Source: a bacterium
Lineage (GTDB): Bacteria; Joyebacterota; Joyebacteria; Joyebacterales; Joyebacteraceae
Assembly (NCBI GenBank): GCA_029990205.1
Contig: JAPEKQ010000033.1
Span: 1 to 14,743 of the forward strand
Direction: 5' to 3'
Length of the DNA stretch: 14,743 nt
Part shown: piece by piece, positions 1 through 7,982 of the stretch
Layout of the letters: every line of letters starts with the position of its first letter
How positions within the stretch are numbered: position 1 is the first letter of the stretch
Program-made: the position numbers and the translations under genes
The notes under the pieces: model-generated
Databases searched by the model: none
What the model was told of the DNA's origin: nothing
Seen by the model: only the letters and a program-made list of their open reading frames with translations

Positions 1-798
1 TCCGAGGACATGAGCTGGGTCAAGTACGAGCCCAAGGCCAGGATGGCCGTGCTCGACACGGTCTTCCCCGACGGCATCTACCTGCCCGACTACTTCTTCG
101 ACAAGAACATCGTCCACCTGCCCACGGTCAAGACGCACAGCTACACCACCACCACTGGCGCGCTCAAGAACGCCTTCGGCGGACTGCTCAATGTCAACCG
201 CCACATGACTCACACGTGGATCCACGACACCATCGTCGACCTCCTGGCGATCCAGAAGGAGATCCACACGGGTGTCTTCTGCACGATGGACGGAACGACC
301 GCGGGGAGCGGGCCGGGTCCGCGAACGCTCATCCCCCATCAGAAGGACGTCATCCTCGCCTCATCAGACCAGGTCGCGATCGACGCGGTCGCAGCGCAGA
401 TGATGGGGTTCGATCCGATGTCGATCGACTACATCGCGCACGCGACCGAACGCGGACTGGGACAAGGGAACCCGAAGGAGATCGAGATCGTCGGGATGCC
501 CGAGGTCGCAGACGAGCGCTGGGGATTCAAGGTGGGCGTGAACCTCGGTACCGGCACAGGCATGCTGCTGTGGCGGTCACCGCTGAAGATCTTCCAGAAG
601 CTCCTCTTCCAGACACCGATCGTGAAGATGTTCATCTTCGCCAGCGAGTACTACCACGACAAGTTCTGGTATCCGAAGAACGGCACGCCGGTCGTCGAGC
701 AGTGGAAACGCGAGAGCCCGTGGGGGAAGCTCTTCGAGCAGTACCCCGAGAGCGGCGGCGAGACCGATTCCTCGTGCCGTGTCGAGCCGTTCGAGTAG
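1..798 (+). CDS. DUF362 family protein, 3' part (5' end outside window)
   Basis: The reading frame is open from the first base, so the ATG at 10 is probably internal and 265 codons of a longer gene are visible. The family signature is clear: a 'HLPTVKTHS' stretch followed by 'GALKNAFGG' (about residues 39-60), then 'MDGT..GSGPGPR' (about 95-108) and 'ILASSDQVAIDAVAAQMMGFDP' split over about 118-140, ending in 'GLGQGNPKEIEIVG'. These match the DUF362 domain, whose biochemical role is not settled; some members carry ferredoxin-type 4Fe-4S motifs. No CxxC-type cluster motif is present in the visible part. The last 70 residues contain a hydrophobic, aromatic stretch (about 195-225) and a charged tail, which may contact a membrane or partner. 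The missing N-terminus could hold a Tat or other signal. The gene is convergent with the efflux operon and is followed by a hairpin terminator. The family call is confident; the function is unknown. Confidence 0.87.
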   Translation, partial: SEDMSWVKYEPKARMAVLDTVFPDGIYLPDYFFDKNIVHLPTVKTHSYTTTTGALKNAFGGLLNVNRHMTHTWIHDTIVDLLAIQKEIHTGVFCTMDGTTAGSGPGPRTLIPHQKDVILASSDQVAIDAVAAQMMGFDPMSIDYIAHATERGLGQGNPKEIEIVGMPEVADERWGFKVGVNLGTGTGMLLWRSPLKIFQKLLFQTPIVKMFIFASEYYHDKFWYPKNGTPVVEQWKRESPWGKLFEQYPESGGETDSSCRVEPFE

Positions 799-820
799 TC
801 ACCGGGCCGCTCGAGTAGTC
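784..820 (+). repeat. Short tandem duplication spanning the DUF362 stop codon
   Basis: Seventeen bases at 784-800 recur at 804-820 with two differences. The last ten, TCGAGTAGTC, are identical at 791-800 and 811-820, so the period is 20 bases. The first copy contains the TAG stop at 796-798 and the second copy carries another TAG at 816-818, out of frame. This looks like a small slippage duplication at the 3' end of the gene. Confidence 0.55.
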
Positions 821-864
821 TGACTCAATCGGGTAGCCGTCAAGCAGACGACACGCAAAGGAAT

Positions 865-903
865 GCGGCGGGATTGGACAATGCGTCCTCTCCCGCCGCT
901 TTT
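865..903 (+). terminator. Rho-independent terminator between convergent genes
   Basis: GCGGCGGGA (865-873) pairs perfectly with TCCCGCCGC (891-899). Inside that stem a second stem, GGAC (876-879) with GTCC (885-888), closes a five-base loop. TTTT follows at 900-903. It lies 66 bases after the DUF362 stop. On the minus strand the hairpin is followed by a less T-rich run, so it may also act weakly on the efflux operon. Confidence 0.65.
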
Positions 904-963
904 CGCTGCGTCAGCCACAGCGGTTCCCGCCTTGCGCAGGCAACATCCTGAAACGGACCGTCA

Positions 964-980
964 CGCGACGCCGCGTCGCG
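964..980 (-). terminator. Small hairpin just after the efflux operon (candidate terminator)
   Basis: CGCGACG (964-970) and CGTCGCG (974-980) form a seven-base-pair stem with a CCG loop. It starts three bases beyond the stop codon of the last operon gene. No clear T run follows on the minus strand, so it may stabilise the 3' end rather than terminate transcription alone. Confidence 0.3.
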
Positions 981-983
981 CCG

Positions 984-1310
984 CTACTGTCCGCAGGTTT
1001 CGAACTCGTCAGCCGCCCTGACGACGGACTGGATCTCAAGGAAGTACGCGTCGATGCGTTCATCGCCGCGCTGCGCGGCGTTGTACTCGCGAATCGCTGT
1101 CTCGAGCTTCGTCGCGGTCTCCTCGCGGAGCACCGCCTGAAGCGCCGTGTTGTATCCCGGCCACACGTCGGTGCCCTCGCGCGGCTCACCGCAGCTCAGC
1201 TGCCCGGTCACCTCTGCCCAGCGCGTGTAGCTGCTGATGCCACAGTCCCCGAGGATCTCACGCACGTCCCGATGCATGCCCACGTAGTACGTCATGAAGA
1301 CCAGCTTCAA
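984..1310 (-). CDS. PG0541-family RND-transporter-associated small protein
   Basis: A 108-residue soluble protein, the last gene of the efflux operon. It has the layout I recall for the PG0541 family: an N-terminal beta strand 'MKLVFMTYY', a central 'ISSYTRWAEVTGQ' (about 25-37), the signature 'GTDVWPGYNTALQAVL' (46-61), then a helix and the strand 'IDAYFLEIQSVV' (86-97). The alternating strand/helix pattern resembles small PII-like ferredoxin folds. Members sit beside RND pumps and their biochemical role is not established. The start is taken as TTG at 1310: GGGAGGTG at 1323-1316 gives a good ribosome site, the TTG overlaps the pump stop as TTGA, and the protein then begins like its relatives. 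Reading further upstream would only add residues from inside the pump gene. Three cysteines (23, 40, 106) contrast with the cysteine-free pump next door. It may act as a cytoplasmic sensor or assembly partner of the pump, which is inference. Confidence 0.82.
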   Translation of the reverse strand: MKLVFMTYYVGMHRDVREILGDCGISSYTRWAEVTGQLSCGEPREGTDVWPGYNTALQAVLREETATKLETAIREYNAAQRGDERIDAYFLEIQSVVRAADEFETCGQ

Positions 1311-4300
1311 ACCTCCACCTCCCGTCTCTTGCTGCGCCCCTCGAAGATGCTGTAGAGGACGGGCACCAGGAGAAGCGTGACGACGGTCGACACGAGCAGT
1401 CCACCGATCATGGCGATCCCGAGCGGGTTCCATGACTCGGCGCCTTCACCGCGCGAGAGCGCGAGAGGGAGCATGCCGAACATCGTCGTGGACGCCGTCA
1501 TGAGCACAGGCCTGAGCCTCCGCTGCCCGGCGATCACCAGCGCGTCGTAGATGCTCTTTCCGCGCTTCCGCATGATGTTCGCGTAGTCGACGAGCACGAT
1601 AGCGTTGTTGACCACGATACCCATCAGCATGATCATGCCCATGAACGAGACCATGTTCAGCGTCGTCCCGGTCACCAGGAACGCCCAGATGACACCGACG
1701 AACGCGAACGGGATCGAGAACATGATGATGAACGGACCGCGGAACGACTCAAACTGCGCGGCCATCACGATGTAGACCAGCGCGATGGCGAGCACAAGCA
1801 GCAGCGTGAGGTCCTTGAACGACTCCGCCATCTCCTCGACGTCTCCGCCGAAGGCGATGTCGATGCTGGCGGGAAGATTGAGCTCGGCGATCTTTTCCTC
1901 GATCAGCGGTCTCGCCTCGTTGAGCCGCATCCCATGGAGGTCGGACAGCACGTTGACGATGCGCTGCTGGTCAAGTCGGTTGATGACCGTCGGTCCGGTG
2001 CCAGGTACGAGCTCGGCCACGGCCGCCAGTGTGATGGTCTGACCCGTGAGCGTCGTGATGGGAAGCGTGAGGATGTCCTCGGCGTCGCTGCGACCGTCCT
2101 CTGTGGCGCGGAGCAGGATGTTCCACTCCTCGCCCTCACCGCTGAACCGCGTCGCCTCCACACCGTAGACCTGCGAGCGAAGCGCTGACGCCACGATGGC
2201 CGTGTTGACACCGAGCGACGCCGCCTTCTCCCGATTCACGACGACGTGAAGCTCGGGCAGCGGCTCACCGCGGTCGAGACGGACGTCGCGCGTCCCTTCG
2301 ATCGTCCGCACGGCGTCTCGGACGTCCTCGGCGGCCTTGTTCAGCTCCGCCAGATCGTCGCCGTAGACCTCGATCTCAACCGCCGCACCACCACCCATGG
2401 CGCTGCTCATCGGGTTCTGACCGGTGACCTCGAGACTGAGAACGCCCGGGATGGTGTTGAGGTACTCACGGACCTCCTCGGCGATCTCGAAGCTTGAGCG
2501 CTCGCGGTCAGCCTTCTTCACGAGCTTGACGCCGAGCTCGGCGACGTTCGAGCCTTCCTTCTCCCCCATCAGCGCTGCGAAACCGCTCTCGGTCTGGCCG
2601 CTCCGGAAGAAGTAGTGCTCGCGCTCCGGGATCGTCGCCTCGACGTACTCGGCGACGCCTCCCATGACCTCGACCGTGCGCTCCAGCCTGGTACCCGGCG
2701 CCAGTTCGATGATGGCGCTGACATAGCCGCCGTCCTCCTCCGGGTAGAACTCGGTCCCGAGGAACCCGGTGAGCATCATCGTGCCGACGAAAACGAGTAC
2801 CGCGATGAGAACGACACGACCCTTGTGCGCAAGCGCGGCCTTGAGCCGTCCCGAGTACCACGTCTCGAGCCCGTTGAACACACGCTCCCCGAACTCGAAG
2901 AATCCCTTGCTCCTGCTCTTCTGTGCGTCGAACGACCTTCTCATGAACGTCGAGGTCAACGCGGGAGTCAGGGTCAGCGCGACCAGCAGCGACGCAGCGA
3001 TCGTCACGACGATGATGAGCGCCAGCTGGTTGAACATGACTCCGACGATCCCGGTAACGAAGATCATGGGGATGAACACGGCGATCGTCGTCAGAGCCGA
3101 AGCCATGAGAGCCTGACCGACCTCGGACGGCGCGTAGATGGAGGCCTCGCTGACGCGTTCCCCCGCCTCGACGTGACGCGTGATGTTCTCGAGCACGACG
3201 ACGGCCGCGTCGACAACCATGCCGATGGCGATCGCCAGACTCATCAGACTGATGGAGTTGAACGTGTACCCCATCGCATTCATGAAGATGAGCACCATGA
3301 GGAACGACACTGGAATCGTGATGCCCACCACGATCGTACTCCGCAATCGCCTGAGGAAGAGGAGCACGACGACGAGAACCGCAAGGAAGCCGAACATCAC
3401 GGCGGTGATGAGTGTCGTCAGTGAGCTGGTGATCGACTCCGACGAGTCCATCGGCAGCTCGATCTCGATGTCTGGCGGAAGCGTCGGCAGGATGCGCGCC
3501 ACCTCTGCCTTGATGGCGGTCGCGACCTCGACGCTGTTGGCGCCCGACTGCTTCTGCATGTATACGATGACGCCCGGGCGGTTGTTCGACCGCGCCTGCA
3601 TCGTCTGGTCGGCAAAGCCGTCCACGACGTCCCCGACGTCCCCCAGATAGACCAGCGATCCCACATGCTGCCCGACCACGATCCTCTCGAGCTGACTCAG
3701 CTCATCGATCTCGGCCGGCACCCGGATCGAGATCTCCGAGTTCCCCTGATCGATCGTGCCGACCGGGAAGTCGAGGTTCTCGGCTGCCAGCACCTGCGCG
3801 ATCTGCTCGAGCGAGATGCCGTACGCCTGGAGCCGCTGCGGGTCGATCCGGACCTCGATCTGTCGCTTCGGCCCGCCCATCGCGCTCACCATCGCCACAC
3901 CGGGAACGCGCCGGAGCTTGTCACCGATCTCGTTCTCTACGATGTAGTTGAGACTCTCGTAGCTTTCGTTCGCGCTGATGGCCAGCACCACGACCGGCGC
4001 CATGTCCGCGCTCAGTTTGAGAAGACGCGGCGCATCGGCTCCTGACGGGAGATCGTCTTTCGCCATCTCGATGGCAGAGCGGATGTCGTTCGAGACCTCA
4101 TCGAGGTTCGTGCCCCACTCGAACTCGGCCATGACGACCGACAGGTTGCTCTGCGAGACCGACGAGATCTGGTCGATGCCGCTGACCGTCGCGACCGCGT
4201 CCTCGAGAGGCTTGGTCACGTCGTTCTCGATGTCCTCGGACCCGGCGCCCGGATACGTCGTGATGACCGCGACGTTCGGGAACTCCATGTCCGGGTAGAG

Positions 4301-4405
4301 ATCGATCGGCGTCCTCGTGATCGCAAGGAACCCGAAGAGCGCGATCGCCAGGTACGCCATGAAGATGGTGACAGGACGGCGTACTGCCAGTTCCGGAAGG
4401 TTCAT
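1307..4405 (-). CDS. RND efflux transporter, HAE1/AcrB family inner-membrane pump
   Basis: A 1032-residue proton-driven RND pump of normal full length. It has TM1 at about 10-30, a first large periplasmic loop (about 35-330), TM2-TM6 at about 332-482, TM7 at about 530-550, a second periplasmic loop (about 555-865), and TM8-TM12 at about 867-1020. Family marks include 'YPGAGSEDIENDVTKPLE' near residue 51, 'GMVVDAAVVVLEN' in TM4 with the proton-relay Asp399, 'MAAQFESF' (881-888) and 'MGIVVNNAIVLVDYAN' in TM10. The second TM4 Asp of AcrB is Ala400, and the TM10 Lys position is Asn933 with Asn934 beside it; to my knowledge this pattern is common in HAE1 pumps outside the proteobacterial AcrB type. 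There is no cysteine in the whole protein. The ATG overlaps the adaptor stop as ATGA, with GGAGG seven bases upstream. The substrate cannot be read from sequence; drugs, lipids or other amphiphiles are possible. Confidence 0.96.
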   Translation of the reverse strand: MNLPELAVRRPVTIFMAYLAIALFGFLAITRTPIDLYPDMEFPNVAVITTYPGAGSEDIENDVTKPLEDAVATVSGIDQISSVSQSNLSVVMAEFEWGTNLDEVSNDIRSAIEMAKDDLPSGADAPRLLKLSADMAPVVVLAISANESYESLNYIVENEIGDKLRRVPGVAMVSAMGGPKRQIEVRIDPQRLQAYGISLEQIAQVLAAENLDFPVGTIDQGNSEISIRVPAEIDELSQLERIVVGQHVGSLVYLGDVGDVVDGFADQTMQARSNNRPGVIVYMQKQSGANSVEVATAIKAEVARILPTLPPDIEIELPMDSSESITSSLTTLITAVMFGFLAVLVVVLLFLRRLRSTIVVGITIPVSFLMVLIFMNAMGYTFNSISLMSLAIAIGMVVDAAVVVLENITRHVEAGERVSEASIYAPSEVGQALMASALTTIAVFIPMIFVTGIVGVMFNQLALIIVVTIAASLLVALTLTPALTSTFMRRSFDAQKSRSKGFFEFGERVFNGLETWYSGRLKAALAHKGRVVLIAVLVFVGTMMLTGFLGTEFYPEEDGGYVSAIIELAPGTRLERTVEVMGGVAEYVEATIPEREHYFFRSGQTESGFAALMGEKEGSNVAELGVKLVKKADRERSSFEIAEEVREYLNTIPGVLSLEVTGQNPMSSAMGGGAAVEIEVYGDDLAELNKAAEDVRDAVRTIEGTRDVRLDRGEPLPELHVVVNREKAASLGVNTAIVASALRSQVYGVEATRFSGEGEEWNILLRATEDGRSDAEDILTLPITTLTGQTITLAAVAELVPGTGPTVINRLDQQRIVNVLSDLHGMRLNEARPLIEEKIAELNLPASIDIAFGGDVEEMAESFKDLTLLLVLAIALVYIVMAAQFESFRGPFIIMFSIPFAFVGVIWAFLVTGTTLNMVSFMGMIMLMGIVVNNAIVLVDYANIMRKRGKSIYDALVIAGQRRLRPVLMTASTTMFGMLPLALSRGEGAESWNPLGIAMIGGLLVSTVVTLLLVPVLYSIFEGRSKRREVEV

Positions 4406-5472
4406 CGGTCACCCTCCTCCCGCACGCTCGAGACGCTCGCGCCGTCCGCGAGACGGTAGCGGCCGGTCGTGATGACGGCCTGCCCCGCCTCGAGCCCTGA
4501 GAGCACTTCGTGGTACTCGCCGCTCACGTGGCCCAGTTCGACATCAACACGCCTGGCGACCCCATCCTCGTACAACATGGAGAAGTACCGTCCGGTTCCC
4601 TCCTGCTGGAGGACGCCGTCGTGCGTCACGAGGAGCACGTCGCGCGGAGCCAGGTCGAGCGTGAGGTTCGCGAACATCCCCGGACGAAGCAGCTCACCCC
4701 CGTTCGGGATCGTGGCCTCGGCCGTCGCGGTCCGTGTCATGGAGCTGATCACGGGCTCGACGAGCGTGACCGTCCCCTCGAACTCGCGGCCGGGGTATGT
4801 CGCCACGGTCACGTTCGCCTTGAGCCCCTTGCGGACCTCCGGGAGGTCGCGCTCGGAGACGGCGATCCGCACCTTGACCTTGTTCAGCTGGACGACCTCG
4901 ACGATCGCGGGAGTGGACGAACTGCCTCCGGGCATCAGGACGAAGACCTCGCCCTCCTCCATGTAGGTCGCGGAGACGACTCCGTCGAACGGCGCCCGGA
5001 TCATCGTGCTCTCGCGCACGAGGTCGTGCGAAGCCTTCGCCGCCTGGTAGCCGGCGTCGATCTGGTCGAACGCCTGCTGGGTGATGGCGCCCGCTTCGAG
5101 AAGGCGGGTCATGCGCTCCCAGTCCTTCTGTGCGGCCACGAACTGCGCCTCGGCCTGGACCAGCTGCTCGCCGGCCATCTCGACCATGAGATCACCCTCG
5201 CGTACGCGGTCGCCGGGCTCGACATGCATCGTCTTCACCTGCGCGCTCACCATGGCGCCGACGGAGGCCTCCCTCGCCGGCATGATGCTGCCCGAGAACT
5301 CGAGCGTCGGCGTGACGTTCGACATCTCGACCGTCGCGACCTCGACGGGTCTCACCCGCTCCTCCGCCTGCTGCTGCTCTCCGCCACCCGGCCCGCCGCA
5401 CCCCGCGAGCGTGAACGCCGCGATCAGAACCAAGACGCCGGCGCGCATCAGTGCTGTTCCACGGTTCCTCAT
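4402..5472 (-). CDS. RND efflux membrane-fusion (periplasmic adaptor) lipoprotein
   Basis: A 356-residue adaptor of the HlyD/AcrA type that links the inner-membrane pump to the outer-membrane channel. The N-terminus is a lipoprotein signal ending in 'FTLAGC', so Cys25 is probably lipidated and anchors the protein; it is the only cysteine. Order of parts: first half of the barrel-sandwich (lipoyl-like) domain at about 58-98 ('ASVGAMVSAQVKTMHVEPGD', 'GDLMVEM'), a short alpha-hairpin at about 100-152, second lipoyl half 'IRAPFDGVVSATYMEEGE' at about 158-175, a beta-barrel domain at about 195-270 including 'LRPGMFANLTLDL', and a membrane-proximal domain to the end. The short hairpin is typical of RND adaptors rather than long type I secretion adaptors. 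The start ATG overlaps the tolC stop as ATGA, with GGAGG seven bases upstream. The neighbours fix its role in the tripartite pump. Confidence 0.94.
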   Translation of the reverse strand: MRNRGTALMRAGVLVLIAAFTLAGCGGPGGGEQQQAEERVRPVEVATVEMSNVTPTLEFSGSIMPAREASVGAMVSAQVKTMHVEPGDRVREGDLMVEMAGEQLVQAEAQFVAAQKDWERMTRLLEAGAITQQAFDQIDAGYQAAKASHDLVRESTMIRAPFDGVVSATYMEEGEVFVLMPGGSSSTPAIVEVVQLNKVKVRIAVSERDLPEVRKGLKANVTVATYPGREFEGTVTLVEPVISSMTRTATAEATIPNGGELLRPGMFANLTLDLAPRDVLLVTHDGVLQQEGTGRYFSMLYEDGVARRVDVELGHVSGEYHEVLSGLEAGQAVITTGRYRLADGASVSSVREEGDR

Positions 5473-6962
5473 CGTGTCTCCTCCCCTTCGCTGACGACTC
5501 CGGCGGCCAGGTCGAGCCCGGCCTCCGCCAGTCGCAGCCGCGCCAGCGCGGCGACGTGATCCATCTCAGCGGCTCTCAGTGCAGTACTCGCATCCAGCAC
5601 GTCGCTGTTCGACGCGACACCGCTCTTGAAGCTCTCTTCCGTTACGCGGTAGCTCTCTCGCGCCTGCTCGACCCCGCTCCGCGCGATGTCGACGGCCTTC
5701 GATGCCGCGTCGTGCCCCTGCCACGCCGCCTCGACCTCGAGTCGGACGGCATCCTCCATCATCTTGAGTCCGCGCTCGGCCTGGAGCCGTGTGGCCTTCG
5801 CCTCGCGGACGCGGTTCCACCGGCCGCCCCAGTCGAAGATGTTCATCGAGGCCGCGACCGTCACACTCCAGGAGTCGTAGAACTCCGGCTCGTACTGCTG
5901 GTTCGGGCGGTCCCAGTTGTAGTTCCCCACGACGGCGATCTGCGGGAAGAATTCCGACCGCGCGATGCCGACGAGGTTGTCGGTGGCGCCGACGCTGTGC
6001 CCCATCGAGAGCAGGTCGGGCCGCAATCTGAGAGCCGTCGTTGTGAGTGCGTCGAGCTTCGGACCGTCCCCGGCCGAAGCACCGTCCCTGTCCAGCCCAT
6101 CGACCGTCTTGATCGACGTGCCCGGTTCGAGCCCAAGCTGGAACGCAAGCGCCGCCTCGGTCAGGCTGACCGCATGGCTCGTCGTGTTGCGGTCCAGTTC
6201 GATCGAAGACATCTGCACGCGCGCCGCCATGATGTCACGTTCAAGGACCATACCTTCCTCGTACATGACCTCAAGATCGTCCAGGTGCGACTGCATCTGC
6301 GCGACAGCGTTGTCCATCACGTCGAGCGCTGCCTGAGCCTGCACGGACATCACATAGGCCTGCGTCGCGTCGTAGCGTGTCTGATGCTCGGCGCGGACCG
6401 TGTTATGCTCGGCCGCGCGGAGTCCATGGCCGGCCGCGTCCTTGGCGCTCCAGAGCGCCCCGCCCGTGAAGAGCGGCTGTGTCGCGGTGAGGCCGACCGA
6501 GTAGACATCGTCGTCGCCCACATAGATCCTGTCGGAGCCGCCGCCGCCCGAGAGTCCCTCAAGAGTCGATGGGTCAAGGTAGCCCTGATCGACCAGGTAC
6601 TCGAACGGCGCCATGAGCGGTTCGAACATCGCGCTGAACCCCGACGCATCCATGTACGGAATCTCGTTGAGACGCGTGTACGATGCGCTCGCGCTCAACG
6701 CCGGCAGGAACGCCGAGCGAGCCTGTGCGAACTGAGCCCTCGCTGCCTCCTCGGCAGCGCGTGTCATGCCGAGTTCGTGCCCGCTCTCGAGCGCGATCAC
6801 AACCGCCTCGTCGAGCGTCAGCTCGAGCGCTTCACCGCCCGCGTCACCCGTGCTCTGCGCGCCGGCAGGCGAAGCCACCGCAACGAGCGCGACGCAGACC
6901 GCGAGAACCGCGGTGCGTCGCGCGGCTCCGGTCCCGGTCTCTCTGTGTCCGATGTTCTGCAT
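5469..6962 (-). CDS. TolC-like outer-membrane efflux channel
   Basis: A 497-residue outer-membrane efflux protein (OEP family) that forms the trimeric exit duct of the pump. A signal peptide covers about residues 1-35, with cleavage probably after 'SPAGA'. The mature protein has the two-fold repeat of the family. Each half opens with a helix ('LTLDEAVVIALE' at 48-59; 'LDALTTTALRLRPDLLS' at 303-319), has a helical hairpin rich in Ala and Gln, and a beta segment ending in 'PLFTGG' (163-168) or 'NIFDWGGRW' (374-382). Late helices end in 'SFKSGVASNSDVLDA' (444-458), a typical OEP motif. The Gly/Asp-rich insert at about 105-152 is longer than in E. coli TolC-type proteins and lies where an outer loop is expected. 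The only cysteine is in the signal peptide. The start ATG has GGGAG five bases upstream. It is separated from the upstream RudS-like gene by 60 bases, the only real gap inside the operon. Confidence 0.94.
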   Translation of the reverse strand: MQNIGHRETGTGAARRTAVLAVCVALVAVASPAGAQSTGDAGGEALELTLDEAVVIALESGHELGMTRAAEEAARAQFAQARSAFLPALSASASYTRLNEIPYMDASGFSAMFEPLMAPFEYLVDQGYLDPSTLEGLSGGGGSDRIYVGDDDVYSVGLTATQPLFTGGALWSAKDAAGHGLRAAEHNTVRAEHQTRYDATQAYVMSVQAQAALDVMDNAVAQMQSHLDDLEVMYEEGMVLERDIMAARVQMSSIELDRNTTSHAVSLTEAALAFQLGLEPGTSIKTVDGLDRDGASAGDGPKLDALTTTALRLRPDLLSMGHSVGATDNLVGIARSEFFPQIAVVGNYNWDRPNQQYEPEFYDSWSVTVAASMNIFDWGGRWNRVREAKATRLQAERGLKMMEDAVRLEVEAAWQGHDAASKAVDIARSGVEQARESYRVTEESFKSGVASNSDVLDASTALRAAEMDHVAALARLRLAEAGLDLAAGVVSEGEETR

Positions 6963-7022
6963 GCTGTCTCCCGTCTTCGTGTCTGTGCCGCTTGCTGCGG
7001 ACCGCGACCTGCGCGGCTGAGT

Positions 7023-7982
7023 CTATGCGTGATTCCTGAGCTTGAGCTCGAGCGGGTGCGGCTCGAGGTAGGTCTGATTGCGCAGGTACTCGGTATCGTA
7101 CTTGCGGACGTAGTGGCTGACCATCGTCACCGGAACGATGAGCGGGATGTGACCCCGACGGTAGCTCTCAATGAGCTCCTGGGCCTCCTGCCGCTCGTCG
7201 GACGTCAGGTCCTTTCGGAAGTAGCCCATCGCGTGCTGGAGCACGTTGGCGTTCTTCCCGAGCGTCGCGCGCTGCCTGAGAGCCTCAGCGAAGAGCTCGG
7301 CGTACTGCCGGTACAGCTCCCGTGGCTTGAGTTCGGCGACGCGCGCGATGAGTCGCCCAGTCTCCTTCTGGAGCTTCGGGCTGTGCGCCATCAGCTGAAG
7401 CTTGTGGCTGGCCTGGAACTCCACGAGTTCGCGGCGGGACGCCCTTCTGCTGACCAGCTTCCGGAGCCGCTCCATCGCGAACACCCGTTCGACGAAGTTC
7501 TCGCGGATGTTCGCGTCGTGGAGCCGACCCTCCTCCTCGACCGGAGTCAGGGGGAACGCGTCCATGAAGGCCCGCGCGAAGATCCCGACGCCGACCTTCC
7601 GGGGCATGCCGCTCGATCCGTAGACCTTCACCCGTTCCATCCCCGAGCTGGGAGACCTGCTCTTGAACACGAACCCCGAGAGCTCCTCCTTCTCCAGCTC
7701 CTTCAGTCGGCCGCGGGCCCACCGCTTCATCCTGGCCGTCATGTCCTCGTTCGTCTTCGTCGTGACGAGCCGCGGCGACTCGGGATCGCCGGCCAGGTGC
7801 ATCGACTCGCGAGGCACCGGCAGACCGCATTCCACCTCCGGGCAGACCGGCACCCAGTCCACGAACTGCCCGAAGGTGTCGGTCAGGAAGTGGTCGCGCT
7901 TGTGGCCGCCGTCGAACCGGACCTTCTCGCCGAGAAGACACGAGCTGACGCCGATCCGCGGCCGCCCGGTTTCGAGGCTCAC
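7023..7982 (-). CDS. DUF523-DUF1722 fusion, RudS-like tRNA 4-thiouridine desulfidase
   Basis: A 319-residue two-domain protein. Residues about 8-145 are DUF523 (TudS, thiouracil desulfurase type): 'GVSSCLLGEKVRFDGGHKRD' (11-30), 'VCPEVECGLPVPRE' (46-59) and 'KSRSPSSGMERVKVY' (107-121). Residues about 185-319 are DUF1722 (YbgA): 'ELVEFQASHKLQLMAHSP', 'NVLQHAMGYF', 'IPLIVPVTMVSHYV', 'NQTYLEPHPLELKLRN'. From recalled work, TudS uses a 4Fe-4S cluster held by three cysteines to remove sulfur from thiouracil, and the DUF523-DUF1722 fusion (RudS) removes sulfur from tRNA 4-thiouridine. Here the usual SPSCG cysteine is Ser113, while Cys15, Cys47 and Cys52 are present, so Cys52 may supply the third ligand. 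The GTG at 7982 is chosen because it overlaps the tetR stop as GTGA and has AGGAG eight bases upstream; earlier in-frame codons lie inside tetR. Its place between a TetR regulator and tolC suggests co-regulation with the pump. Confidence 0.85.
   Translation of the reverse strand: MSLETGRPRIGVSSCLLGEKVRFDGGHKRDHFLTDTFGQFVDWVPVCPEVECGLPVPRESMHLAGDPESPRLVTTKTNEDMTARMKRWARGRLKELEKEELSGFVFKSRSPSSGMERVKVYGSSGMPRKVGVGIFARAFMDAFPLTPVEEEGRLHDANIRENFVERVFAMERLRKLVSRRASRRELVEFQASHKLQLMAHSPKLQKETGRLIARVAELKPRELYRQYAELFAEALRQRATLGKNANVLQHAMGYFRKDLTSDERQEAQELIESYRRGHIPLIVPVTMVSHYVRKYDTEYLRNQTYLEPHPLELKLRNHA

Noticed and set aside
984-1433. Longer 149-residue version of the PG0541-type protein
   Set aside because: The extra 41 residues come from an out-of-frame reading of the RND gene. 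The TTG at 1310 has a good ribosome site and gives the expected N-terminus.
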